Below are positions 51,801 through 64,000 of a DNA stretch of 64,000 nucleotides, piece by piece. Position 1 is the first letter of the stretch, and each line of letters starts with the position of its first letter. The notes beneath the pieces are model-generated. The model ran no database searches and was not told where the DNA came from. It saw only the letters and a program-made list of their open reading frames with translations. The stretch is from Anas platyrhynchos. Its lineage: Eukaryota; Chordata; Aves; Anseriformes; Anatidae. The stretch is from assembly GCF_047663525.1 (NCBI RefSeq), contig NC_092621.1, forward strand, positions 78,358,501 through 78,422,500, read 5' to 3'. Both the position numbers and the translations under genes were made by a program.

Positions 51801-54800
51801 CCATAATTGATGGCACCCCTGTCCCCAGGAATGGAAGATTTGAGTGTCTCTGAGGAGCAAAACTGTGCTGAACCTTTCTGGTAGCATTTTTTGATCCTGT
51901 GTTAAACAGATGCTCAGGTCTTGGTAAATCTGACTTGAATTTCTGGACATACATGGTCGTAGCCAAAGCTGCTATGCATGTGTATACTAGTGAATTTACA
52001 TGCAAAGTAAATCCAGGATCTGTGCAGAAACCCCAGTAATTCCACTAAGCTTTATTACTCAGTTCTTCATAACTGCAAAAAGTCTTAATGCTTCCAGGGA
52101 AAACATTAGACTTACTGTGCAGTGCTGCATATCATGCTTACGCTACATGACCATCTTTGAAAGGAAAATGTACTGGAAATACTCTTTTTTTTATTATTAT
52201 TATTTTTTAAATGCAATATGATGAGTACTTACTTTCTCTGTCTTCTTTATTTTGTGATTTTTTTTTTCTGGTTGATTTCATAACTTTATAGCTATAATGT
52301 TGCATGGTCATTGGTAGCTGTAGGAGATTTCAGAGCAAGGGTGTATTGAAATCCTACCCAGCTTTCACTGAAGCTAATATAAGGACTCACACTACTGTGA
52401 ACTGTATCTGATCCTGCTTTGTAGATAACAGAATTAGTAGCCAGAGATGCAAAGGTCTCTAATATCCAAGTTTTTGAATCAAAATGAATCCTAAACATAC
52501 TGATGAAGTGAAGAGAATTCTAAACCATGTTTTCAAACACTGTAGGCAGTCTAAATTTTTATATAGTGTTGTTCTAGGCACCTAAAGTAGCCTGGCTGTC
52601 AGTAATCTTAACAGGTTATTTTTTACCACCGCTGATCAGATTTTAGTATTAGACTTGATTTACTGCTTCATGTTTTTCACTGTTCTGTGTTTGTGTGTGT
52701 GTATATATATATATATTACCTCTTCTACTACCATTACATATTTTGTCTCTGCGTGAAAAGGGCATTTTCCTGCTGCAGTAGAGTCTTGTTAGAGTTTTAT
52801 TTCAAACCCATCTCGACAAATATCTCTTAAAATAGTTACTTTAATGCCATTAAAAAAAAAGAAGTCATCTTTCTCAGAACTGCTGATACCACTGTGATGA
52901 AAATATTGGTAAAAGGGAAGAAATGGAAAAACAACATGAGGGGGGTTGTTATTTATGTCTTTTACTTGGTGAACCTTACTGTCTTCAATCAAAAGCCCTG
53001 TTGTAATCCGATACACTTTTTTCTGGGAGGTGTTCTCATTTTTTTTTGGTAGCTAGTAATTTCAGATCTCACCTGTTGGTGTTACTGTAAGCCGTGTCTT
53101 TGAGAATTAACTTCTGCCAGTTGTTATCCAAAGGCAGCCGTTTATCATAGGTCTCATAACTGCATGTAAGCACCATTTTTTCCAAGACTCCAATGTGTTG
53201 ACAGCTGGTTTTGCTGTAGGTGTTAACAGTGAATGGTGTATTGTTTTTTTAGTATGGCCTAGAAATCTTTCTGTGGCAAGTTGGTCCCTTATATGTGTGA
53301 AGTCCCTCTTAAAAGACAACACTTTTTAAAGAAGTAAATAATAGGCAATTAGAAAGCTTAATCAATTTTTTTTAGTGATTAAAGAACATTTAGTAAGTAA
53401 TGAGTAATATAACAATTTGCTTAAGCAAATCAAAATCAAGTGCCTAGGAAATTTTAAAATAATAATTATTAAGAAATGAGCACTTACACTTTGAACTGAA
53501 CTTGCTAATAATATGTAGATGTACTTACAAGGAGTGAGTGGATGAATATAAACAAGTGTTATGAGTAGGAGGGAATTGAGCTGATGCGATAGGTTGGTAA
53601 AGAAGGGAATGAACCCATTCTAGTCATTTGGAGACTAATTTTAGAGCAGCTTCAGAATGCCAGAAGTTTGATTAAGAGTAGTTTCATTTTCAGCGTCAGG
53701 AAAGTGGAAAGGAGAGCAGAATGGTGTTTTCCCCCTGTTTTATTTTTTTTCTTTTGGTCTCTCTTAAATTCTCACCTAGCAGTATCAAAGAACAGTTATT
53801 TTAAAATATCTTATCTCTGACTAGGTGAAATACAGTTGTGTTCAGCTGGCTCCAAAATAAAATTATCTTAATAATTTAGTAAAATGATAGAAATTCAAAG
53901 CATTAATTAAATTTTATAAAAGATAATTGAATTAGAGAGTGGGAAAAACCACTGTGAATGCATTGTCCCAATACACTTGCATAGTTACTGTATCCTGAAA
54001 AGAACACAGAAGAGATAAAAAGATAAAACATTTTCAGGTATTTCAAAATCTGGCTGTAACCAGGAATTAACTTAGATTGTAAGCTGTTTTTTTAGGGACC
54101 TTCTATTTCTTCTATTTTTGAAGGAGTTACAAGGGCTTACTCCTGGAAACAGAGTAGTTATTATTGCATTGCTTTGTTAGACATAATTAGCCTCATAGAG
54201 AAGTAGGATATTATGTTTGCCCAAGCAGAGTATCATACTAATGTAGCTGTATTTTTTCTGGTACCTGAACCGTATATCTCTAGAAGTTGTGAAAATGCTT
54301 TTGCTAGAACAGATGATTCATACTGATAATGTCAGGAAACCAAACAATATAATAAACGGACTGCATACACTGAATAGTTTCCATCTGTCCATACCTTTGG
54401 TATTTGTATGCAGTACTGTGTTATTCTGTGAATCTTACTATAAAATAGACAGGAATACATGTAGTCCTCTCTCTCTCCTTATTTTTCACCTTTCCTGTTA
54501 CTACATTTTATGGGTAATATTTTTATTGAGTATTTTTCATAGTGGTAGATAAATAGCAATCATATAAATAATATTTGAAAGAATAGAAAATGATGCTACA
54601 ACCTCTCTCTCTACAAAAATAGGTAAGGAAAAATATTATAGAGCTAGACATCAGTTCTATATCTATATCTATAACTTTTTTTTGGTTAAAATAACAGTTG
54701 AAATGAGAAGTTTTCACCATGTCAATAATAACATTTGGAAGCAAGCTTGTAGGATTGTATTCTCCCACTATCTATTGGAAGTGATTTGTTCATAATTATG

Positions 54801-55720
54801 GTATTATTAAATTTAATTATTACTTGGTTGTTATTTCTAAAAATGATAAGAGTCTTCTAGGTGTAACAGCTGGTGAATTTTTTTCATCAGTTGGGTTTCT
54901 TAATGAACAAAAACTCTTTCAAATCTTGTTTCAGCATTTAGTAAGATTTACAGAATAGCTGGCCTGGGAAAACAAACTTGTATGGATATATCATGAATTG
55001 ATTCTGTTTAAATAAGTAGATAACCAACTTTATATGTTTCTTAATTTCAAAAGGTCAAACTTTTTTTTTTTTTTTAGTTTACTAAATATGTTTAATGATT
55101 TTGGTTGAAATAGGCTTTTACTTCCCTTGAAAGCACCCAGTACTCTGAAACTCAGCCATTGTAGTAAGATTTGCAGGAAAACAATGCAACCTTAAGGAAT
55201 GGAGTAAAGATATAGCTTCGAATTTTTAGATAAGAAATGAGAATTTCCAGAAAGTGAGCCTACATTATATCTTGAAAATAGATCTGAAAAGATGCTAAGA
55301 CAAATGTCAAAAGGTTATTTAACTGTACATATAGAAAGATCAAAGGAAAAGAAGTAAGCCCAGGGGAAAGATCGCAGACAATTAGATTTTACTCTCTTCT
55401 CCAAATAAATGAAAATAAATTCCCATTTTCGGTATAGACTAGTTCATAGAAGGCAGGGTAACTACTAAGAATGGGGTTGTATATAGACAGGAATTATTTT
55501 GATCAAGGTGAAAGCAAAATCTGAGAGATGGTAGTAAGGTAGAACACAACAGATTAACTTCCATCCTAGAATTCTTGCCAGGTGTCTGTCTTGTTGGGGA
55601 CATAGTTTTAAAATACCAAAAAAAAAAAAAAAAAAAAATTAGAAAGGCAAAAAGCTATAGGTTTATTAACCTGACATAAGTAGTATTCAAGATTGTTGAA
55701 AGAAGTTTTAAGAAATGTTT
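45873..55720. other. Probable ATG10 intron sequence, no exon recognised
   Basis: AT-rich DNA with simple repeats only: T runs near 47842-47865, 50210-50225 and 55060-55076, an A20 run at about 55619-55638 and a (TG)n(TA)n tract at about 52684-52716. The longest open frames (46966-47430, 154 codons; 49079-49564, 161 codons) show no domain, signal or repeat pattern that would support a gene. Confidence 0.6.
52684..52716. repeat. (TG)n(TA)n microsatellite
   Basis: About seven TG units run into seven TA units. Confidence 0.85.
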
Positions 55721-55729
55721 AAATGTTGA

Positions 55730-56890
55730 AAAGGAATATAGGATGGAATGCAATGTGGGTTTACAGAAGATAGTGGATATACTGAACCGTGATGCATTAT
55801 TTGGCAAAATTACTCATTTGTTGGGGAAAGAAAAATACATTGCTTCTAATCCATGTGGAGTTAATAGAACATCTTGTATTCATGGCACAGAGGAAAATAA
55901 AAGTGAGTGATAATACCACAAAAACTGGTCTTTGGGTAGATCTTATATTTTAACTAGTAATTATAGTACAGGATGTAGGAGTGGGTTAATTAAATTTGCT
56001 GATGGCAAAAAATCTGGAGGCATTGCTAATGTAGCAGAAGATAAGAAATTCCTGTGGAGAGAACCAGAGGACCTTGAAGACTGATATAACAGAAATGGGA
56101 TAGAATTTATTGGTGCAAAGTATAAGATCATGCACTTAGGGTATAAGGAGAGGATAGTTCCATTTGAGAGGCTTGTGACTCGTTAGTTGGAAATGAGGGA
56201 CGAGGAGAAAGAAGTGTTTTAGTAGATCATAGGATTGTTGTGAGCTGATAATGGACATAAAGGTTCTGTCTAGGTGGTGCTCTCAACTGAAATAGGCATT
56301 GTACAGCAAGAGGGCTGTTGAAAGCTCATCTGTAGTGCTGTACATCTAGAGTTTCAGCTACTCTCTCTCAACAAATAAGGGAACTGAGGAAAAAAAAAAA
56401 GGTGGAATTGTTTTGGTGGTTAGGAAAATGAGATTGAATAGAATAGATCAGTTGGAAGGAACCTTCAGAGATCATCTAGTTCAACTGCAGCTGGGAAAAG
56501 CCTGCAAAATCGAGAAGCAACGAGAAGTATCTATCTTACGTAGCCTGGAAAAAAACACAGCCTGACAAAGAATATGGTCTATCCCTGTTAATACATTGGT
56601 GAAAAGAGGTTTGAAATGCCTGTGAATGAAAGAGCTATTTAAGCCCAACTAACATGTTGGCACTGGAATTAAAATTTATAAACTGAACGTGGATAAATGT
56701 GCACTAGGGTCAGTGAAGAAGTAAGATGATGCAGGAGGTTTCCAAAAGGAAGAGTACTGCCCTGGAGCCAGTTACTGTTCAGGTAAAGCTACAAATTTAG
56801 CATAAGGCACAATATGATGTTGGATACCTGTGATAATGGGGCTGGACTTAATGACCCAGAAGGTTCCTTCCCCTCCTGTTTCATACACTA
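55730..56890 (+). mobile_element. Old CR1-type LINE in sense orientation
   Basis: Degraded but ordered CR1 ORF2 sense phrases are present. AATTTGCTGATGGCAAAAAATCTGGAGGCATTGC (usual CR1: aagtttgctgatgacacaaaactgggaggagtggc) is followed by CAGAGGACCTTGAAGACTG and AAGATCATGCACTTAGGG. The end, GGGGCTGGACTTAATGACCCAGAAGGTTCCTTCCCCTCC at about 56839-56877, matches the CR1 3' end. Many indels and stops show long decay. A shorter CR1 piece in the opposite orientation interrupts it at about 56432-56500. Left limit uncertain. Confidence 0.75.
56432..56500 (-). mobile_element. CR1 3'-end fragment nested in the older CR1
   Basis: GAATAGAATAGATCAGTTGGAAGGAACCTTCAGAGATCATCTAGTTCAACTGC is the CR1 3' end on the reverse strand, opposite to the older element around it. 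Confidence 0.75.
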
Positions 56891-58170
56891 TTTTTAGTCA
56901 TTTGTTGTTATCCATGGCTGTGGCTAAAGCCTGAAGTTAATGCTGTTGTTAGATGTTGCAAGGCTGCTTGGAGGGTCTGGAAATGAGAGCACAGCTTGCA
57001 CAAGAACGCACGTTTTCTATTGTAAAATAGAAGCCTCATCTTTAGTATCTAAGTAAGAGAAGTTTTCACTTTTGCTCTTGGTAAAGGGTCCTAAAAAACT
57101 TATTTTGAGAAGCCGTTACCCTCAGAATGTCTCAGATGTTATTCTTCTAAAGTCTGGCTTCTGTTTTCATGTGAGGTTGAGCTAGGGATTCCTCTTTCTG
57201 TATGCCCTTCCCAAAAACAAATCAGAGAGATACCTACTTTTACAACAGAAGACTCAGCAGGAAGAAAATATGGGGAGGATATCAAGAATTAACCTAATAG
57301 TTCACTGTTCAAGCATTTTTCCCTTTATGTTTGGAGTCCTCCTTTATTACTGAGACACCAACATACTGTGGAGAATATACGTTTTAGGATGTCCTAATGA
57401 CTTTGACACTTGGCTAAACAAGTGGCAGTCCTTTTTGCCTACAGAGCCTGCAATAGGGTGCAGAGCAGGGAAACCTCCTCCTTTACTGAAACATGGATGG
57501 GGAAATCGAAGGCTCCTTTCCCCCGAACCCATCTCTGCTTGGTTTTCGAACTAAACATGTTCTTGAGAACCCGAATGAGGTGTTTCTTCCTCACATCACC
57601 TGTGTTGTGCTGGAGGGGGTCTCTAGGAGCAGCCAGGCCTGTGTTAGATCAGCAAAAAAGGATAAAGTTGAGGGTTTGTGGAATCACCTGGAGGAGCTCC
57701 TGACAGGTCCACTGGGCCCAAACCATGTCTGTTCCTCCTGCTGCTCACTCACCTCCCAGGAAGATCCAAAACTACCCAAAATCCGTGGGTAGCTCTTCTT
57801 GCCTATAGCTGCTTAGGCTTGGATGGAGAATTTGGTTTAGTGAGAGACAGTGGGATGAGAATCAAAGAGTGCGATTGCATGCTCACACCCTTTGTAGGTG
57901 TGAGCAGGGGGGCAGGAGCATTTCCTACAGATGGACGCTGCAGAGGAAGGACGTGAATGGGACATGTGGAGAAAGCTTGGGATAAGGTGGCAGTCATCAG
58001 AATGAATAGATACTGTTCCCTGCTAAAACTTCTCTTTGGTGTACGTTTCTTGTTTTTCCCTATGTTCCTGGACTGGGAGCTTCTGTGCTTCTGTGGCTTG
58101 AAACAAAGACCACTACCGCCCAGTGTTATTGTCAGTAATGCTAAGCAGTCCTGTGGGCCTCAGGTAGCTC

Positions 58171-58256
58171 ACGTCCACCTCTGTAATGAGGTGGACGTAA
58201 ATCCCATTCCTTTGGGATGAGACCAAAGGAAAAAAAAAAGTTTAAATCCCTTTGGT
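58171..58256. repeat. Three consecutive inverted repeats
   Basis: First, ACGTCCACCTC/GAGGTGGACGT: 11-bp perfect arms at 58171-58181 and 58188-58198 with a 6-base loop. Two bases later, ATCCCA/TGGGAT: arms at 58201-58206 and 58213-58218 with a 6-base loop. Then ACCAAAGG/CCTTTGGT: arms at 58222-58229 and 58249-58256 around an A-rich loop. Confidence 0.85.
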
Positions 58257-61200
58257 TACCATTTTTTTTTTTCCCCCTTGGTATTGGACTTGTGAGTTGT
58301 TATAGTCAGTTGTAGTTCCTCAGTCTAAAAGCTGCATTCCTATCTGATAAAAACAAGCAGGAAGTGATTACTGGGTGAGCGGCCTCACAGGATGAAAACT
58401 TGCTCTCTACTCCTGCAGTGTAGCTTCAGAGCTGAGTTCTGGTGGATTAAAGAGGGAGGAAGGATGCAGCAAAGTTCATCACTGGCTTCACCTCTCTAGC
58501 TGAGCTTTGCCTTTAAGCAAGGAAACACTCTGGTAGTTAAGAATGCTATTTTTAATGAAATACAATTTCAGATTATACATAGCTTTAGCTTTTTACTTTT
58601 TTTTTTTTCTTCTTGGCAACCTTGTTTCCAACTTTGTAGCCAAGAACATAATCTTTTGCTTTGCTAGATGAAATTTGTTTTCATTTTTGGAGTCATCTAG
58701 TGTTAAAAATGAACAGAACTGACAAACGTTCTTCTCCGAAGATGAATCCTAGGAAAGCAGCACGTAACGCTGTCAATCAGCAGGGATCTACAACCTGAGA
58801 GAAGGCAGGGATTTTCTGGAGTTGGGCACAACTCCTGCCAACTGGAGTGGTCCATGTGCACCTGGCATCAGCTGCTTACTGATAGGAAGTGTCCTGGCAG
58901 GCAAGCTACAGGTGGATTAAAGCAGAGCCCTGGGCAATTCCCCAGATCATCGCACACTTCTGCTTGCTTCCAGCTTCTGGAAAGCATTTTTTGACCAATC
59001 ATACAAATTACTGGTATTCAGGAAGCATGCTACAGGTTGAAGCATATGTGCTATTAAATGGTCCATGTTACTTACCTGCTACTGGTTGAAGGTGCAGTCA
59101 TTTGGAAGAAGAGCAAAGGTTTTTGAAAGTGCCGTTTTACATATCTGTGCTGAGAGTTTGCCCTAGTGAAATAGATGAGCTTTGAATATTAGCATTGTTC
59201 TTAACTTCCCTTGCCCTTGTTCTCAACCCTGCACATCTTTACAATCTTGGTTCAACCTTATTATTTTACTTTCATGTTAGAAAAAAATGAGCCAATGCAT
59301 AGTAGAGAGTTTGAGGTGAATACTTTTTTGATGGTGATAAAACTAAGGCTGAATACTAAGGTCATCTACAAATGTGTTGAATTTCCATTTCTGTTTGGTA
59401 AACTAGAGGAGCATTTTGCATTTTTGCAGAGGTATTATCTTCACTGCTATTTCATTTTTAATAGCTGACTGCTCAGCAGCCTTTATCTCCATATTAAAAG
59501 TAAGGCTGGTAGTTCTGGCTGTGTGTAGGCACTGTTCTCTTGTCCTGTATTAGTGTTCTTCCCCTGCTGTAAGCCACAGAAGGATTCCCAGGACGTGTAA
59601 GGTTTGTACATGTTCCATAGGGACCTGTGGAGGACTGTTCTTTCACTGATGGGGTGTGCCTGTACGTTCATGCTGGCACACGTGTGGAAGAGATATATCA
59701 TCTGTGTACTCATCCTCTTAGTAGAGGTTTGTACGGGAAAAAAAATTAACCTTGATTATAGAATTATGGTTTTATACCAGAAAATCTAATATTAATGTGC
59801 TCTTTTTAGGTTAATTTTGTCTGAGTGACTCAGACAGTTCCCAATTGTGATTGGCAATCAATAGCAATAATATGAGCACTAAGTCATGTTTCTTCATCAA
59901 AATGACAAGCCTCAGAGCAGACAGTATAATTGTTTGCTTTTCTGCACAGATAGAGACATGATTGCTCTGCTTTTTTCTAAAGAATGTGTTCATGGGGGCT
60001 GAAGAAATTAATGTGTAGCGTACCAGAGACAAAGGCTTATATAAAAATAGGAAAGCGTAAATATAAAACAGAACGGACATTAAAAAAAAAATGTCAGGCT
60101 CAACATATACAGCAGTAGCTAATGACATACCATATAAATACCCTTTAGAAATCTGAAACAGAATGGAGCTTGTGTGTAGCATCTCAGAGAGGCTTGTTAA
60201 CATGAAACTAGAACAGTATTAGGTACATACATGCATGATCTTTTAGGAAGAGAAAAAAGGGTTTTAGAATTTATAAAGTAAGATAACTTATGTTACTGGT
60301 ATTTCTCAACACACTCTAACCTTAAACCTTAAAACCAAAATAAAACCTATAATAAATTTTTTAGGTTCCCAGCAGGGTATATGATTTTTTCTGTTTTTTT
60401 TGAGTCTTATCTCCATAACAAAGGATTAAGTATAACTCTTTCATTTGCAGTTTGCCAAGTTACATGTTTTCTATCTAGCATCTGATTTTTTTTGTGTGTT
60501 CCAAAAGGCATATATCTTTTGGCTCAGTAATATGTATGTTATTTAATATCTGTAATATCAACAATTCCCTCAATGCCAGTGCGATTAAGATATAAGCTGG
60601 AGAAAGTTAGTTATTTTTAGAGCATCTGATATCAAAGGGGTGAAAGCTGCAGAAATCTTGTTGAAAGTTAGGTTGTTTCTCACAGTGATGCTTTGAGAAG
60701 GCTAGGAGGAGGAATGAGGCAAGATGGTTTCGGGATGGAACTAGCATCTGAAAGGGAGTATATGATGCAAAATTGCTGTATAAGACAGGTACTAGGCTTG
60801 ATACTGTGTGCTGTTACTGTGTGCATGATCATCTCAAATACTCATCACAATGAGTATTTTAGTTAATGTGTAGACATGATTTTTATCTAACACATCCTCA
60901 TTTTGTAAAACCTGGACCTCAGTCTGCCAGGCTAGCATGATTCAGGTATTCTGCACGTACTTGTATGCTTTTTCCTTTTTATTCCAAATCAGGTGGATTT
61001 GTGTAAAACTGCCATGTATCAGGAAGGTTGCTCATGCACAACTGCCATAGTGAATGAAACAAAGCAAATCACCAATGGAGTCAGTAGTTAGGGCAAGAAC
61101 GTGTGCTGTGACTGGTCAGTCAGTTTTGGAAAGCTCAAACTAGCATACAAAGTTCAGTTTCATAGTTATAAGTAATACGTTCTTATTTAGTTCTTGTAAA

Positions 61201-63924
61201 TTCATTTTTTTCTTTCTATTTTATTTTTCCTCCAAAGATTATATCAAGACTTGAGATTTTCTGCTACTGTTTTGTGTTAAAAAATTAAGATCCTTTGCCA
61301 TGGGAAGAACTCTATGATTGAAGAGATAACAGGAATTCTAACAGGAAAATGGGAAGAGAATTATAAATCAGAGTGTGTAAACTATGTTTTAAGTATGCTT
61401 ACAACACCTACTTCTGTGATTAACCTGTATCTGAATAGAAGACAAATTTGGGAAAGAGCTAACTGTCTTAAAGTTATAGTTCAAGTTAAAGATACAAACA
61501 TATCTTGCCTGTATTGTTCTTTCTCTGGCATCAAATTCCGTGCCTGGGTTTACCATGCTAGAATTTACAGGTACAGTGATATGCTTTTTCTTGGTTATAT
61601 CTAGTAATTATCTTCTGCCAGCTGGGGTATTCACAGGGTTTGGTGTCTTCAGGTTCAAGTATTTTTCCATTTAATTCTTCAAGGTTGCTGAAAACTTAAT
61701 TTTACTTTCCCTGATATAGGGGGATCCAGTTTTGGAAATAACATAATCTAATAGCTTACAGAACCATTTGGCAGTCTTTTTTTTTGTGCTTAAACTTAAT
61801 TGTATAATACAGAGACTCATAATTCCTGTTTAAGTTGTTTGCTAGGTTCTTTTCGAAGCATGATTTCAGCAGTGACTAAAGCTGTGAAGGTTCGAAGATG
61901 TATACAAAAGTCTACTAAGGCAGGGTTATGTTATATTTGTCTTGCGATTGCAGTACAGACTGTTGATAAATGGTTAAGCATGTTTAGTGCTGATTTCAGT
62001 TTAAATTTATTACAGAAAGGGCTTTCCAAACTCATTGTTATTTTACCAGTGAATAATATGTGCTTTTTATTTTGGAATGTTTGACTGCTTTGGAAACAAA
62101 AATATTCTTTAAGATATCTTAAGTATTTTACTGTCACATATTTTACCATTGTTTTAAGGGTTGCTGATATTCATAGACAATTTCAGAACTGGATTTAAAG
62201 TTTTGTAGCTAAAATACAGCGTTCTAAGGTAGGTAGTTGTTTTGAGTGTCTGGAAATAACACAGCATTTTGGCATAAGGAGTCAGTAATTAATTTGTACC
62301 CTCAGTTTTCTTGTGAATTTATCGTGTAAGATAGATCGAAGTGCTTTACCTTTCTGACTTTTTTTCACAGAATAGCTTGTGTTTGTAGGGGGTAGAAGTT
62401 AACAAAATAAAATACCTTTGTAAAGAGTTATCTCAATACAGAATAAGGAGTATATTTTGTAATGCCACTATGAAAAATGACAATTTTGCCTTTTTTTTTT
62501 TTTTTGTTAAGCTGGGGCTGTAGAATAATCCAAAATGGTGCAACTTAAAACATTGTGTACATAAAGACTGTGAGGATAAAAATCTCAGAACCAAGCCGTT
62601 TAATATTTATGTTACAGATGATCGACCCAACTTTAGACCAAACTATTTCACAATAAAGCTGTACATAACCAGTGTTTATTGCAGTGATCCACATTCTTCT
62701 TCCATGCGACACATTAAAATCTGTGGAATTAAGCAAGCGATAAATTTGACCCCATTTGTCTTGTTTTTATTGTCATCCAATTTTAATTTTGCAGTTCTCC
62801 CTGAGCAGGGGAGAGGGGAAACATTACGTTGTCCAAATGAAACGCAGGGTGTGATGTGAGGAATTCCTCCTGCATGTTCTGCAGTAATGAGAGCATGTAT
62901 ATCATTACAGATTCCCCCGCTGCAGGTTGTTTATTCGGCTTGAGTAGCAACCATGTTTTCTGTTCGAGTACTAGCATATTGTACTGTAAGTGGTTACACA
63001 TTTCTCTGGTGACCCATATCTCTGAGCAATTGGAGGACAATTCAAAAATGAAGAGAAAGATATGGCATTAGAGCAAGACCGGAGGGCTAGCTTAACCCCC
63101 TCTACCCTTGAATTTAGTTTGAAATACGACTTCCTGTTGGAGGTCTGGGTCTCTAATGGCAGTGGGAGGAAAATGCATTTTTTCCTTACTAAATCTGTTG
63201 TAATTGCTGGGAAGGGTGGAATGGGTTGGTATGAACATTTATACTTGAGGGAAAAGCGGGAACATTGTTTCTAATTCCACTGAAGTACAGACATTTTAGA
63301 AAGCTCTTTTAGGAGGATGTAAGAAATGACAAGAACACATCTCAGTGGTGAGCCAAGTGTGCCCCACGCGTGCTCAACCAGCAGGCCGTGCCAGTGCAGT
63401 GCTGCTGGTGGGCACATAGGCCAAACCCGCAGCTAGCCATTTCTCCTTCTAGGACCACCCCCTGCCCCAAACGAGATCAATTTGGCTGATGAAGCCTGGG
63501 ATTTGGTGACAGGACAGCAGTGCTGTCTGTGGAAGAGGCTGCCATCTCGCTCCTCCACATCACCGAGCACCCTGCCTGCTCTGGTCGGTGCCTGGCGAGG
63601 CGGCAGGTGCTGCAGGCCCTGCTGGAGACGGGGCCGTTTTGAAGTTAGGCCTTTGTTTTTTATTTTTTTTATCTTAACACGGGTTTGTTTGCAGCCCGTT
63701 GTTGGCAGAGGCAAGGGGCAAAACCGATATAAGAGGTTCGTACGTGGTGAGCTGCAATAAATTGATTTTGGCTTTGCAGTCTGTCATGTAAATGCATGCT
63801 TTGGCTCATGAAGCACTTTGTCAGTGTGCTCACTATTGTTACATGGTAAAAGCTTTATGGAACGATTTGATGTGTCCCTGGTATCAATGTGAAATAAATG
63901 AATTTTCTTTGACTAGTAAGTGGC

Positions 63925-63970
63925 CTTTTTCTTTTCTTTTCTCTCTCTTTTTTTTTTTTTTTTTTTTTTT
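63925..63970. repeat. Pyrimidine tract ending in poly-T
   Basis: CTTTTTCTTTTCTTTTCTCTCTC followed by about 24 T residues. Confidence 0.9.
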
Positions 63971-64000
63971 CTGAGTTATAATTACAGTCAAGTTTATAAG

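Larger units (their letters stand above)
56891..64000. other. Probable ATG10 intron sequence, no exon recognised
   Basis: Mixed composition. A locally GC-richer part at about 57450-58220 contains overlapping open frames of 87-99 codons without known domains and ends in three successive inverted repeats. A second GC-richer part lies at about 63340-63640. The rest is AT-rich, with T runs near 58590-58607 and 62490-62507. No further ATG10 exon was found. Confidence 0.55.

Noticed and set aside
1-64000. tRNA, rRNA, snRNA genes, endogenous retrovirus LTR pairs or CRISPR-like arrays
   Set aside because: None of the characteristic sequences or spaced repeats was seen on reading the window; a systematic search was not possible.

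Overview
This is a stretch of vertebrate, almost certainly avian, nuclear genome. At least seven copies or fragments of the bird/reptile LINE CR1 are recognisable, with the typical 3' end (tcatagaat...ggttggaagggaccttgaagatcat on the insertion's reverse strand). The DNA is AT-rich and gene-poor with short CpG islands, and coding sequence is in small exons with GT/AG borders. There are no bacterial-style gene clusters, CRISPR arrays, tRNAs or rRNAs.

The one gene I can name is ATG10, the E2-like enzyme of autophagy, on the + strand. Its promoter CpG island is at about 28.8-29.3 kb. Two solid coding exons follow at 29,794-29,919 and 36,018-36,137, and a probable third at 38,289-38,361. They encode about the first 106 residues. 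No later exon, including the one with the catalytic cysteine, could be found before the end of the window, so the next intron would be at least 25 kb long. Large introns are normal for this gene. Human 5q14, where ATG10 lies, corresponds to the bird Z chromosome, so a Z-linked origin is likely (inference from known synteny).

Layout: 0-2.5 kb intergenic; 2.5-3.6 kb a second CpG island with very long CA/GT/GC simple repeats and no recognised gene; 3.7-28.5 kb intergenic DNA with CR1 fragments at 13.3, 19.2, 25.5 and 27.7 kb; 28.5 kb a CR1 directly next to the ATG10 CpG island; 28.8-38.4 kb the ATG10 5' end, with a 1.2-kb antisense CR1 in its first coding intron; 38.4-64 kb, by inference a large ATG10 intron, with a CR1 at 45.5 kb, an old CR1 interrupted by another CR1 fragment at 55.7-56.9 kb, and a compact run of three inverted repeats at 58.2 kb.

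I did not find convincing evidence for a new biological system. Most of the longer open frames overlap simple repeats, lie antisense to CR1, or show no recognisable domain, and I do not call them genes. The more interesting signals are the architecture of the ATG10 promoter, the tandem in-frame splice acceptors and longer linker in ATG10, the orphan CpG island, a poly-T run bounded by 14-bp direct repeats, and the three-hairpin cluster.
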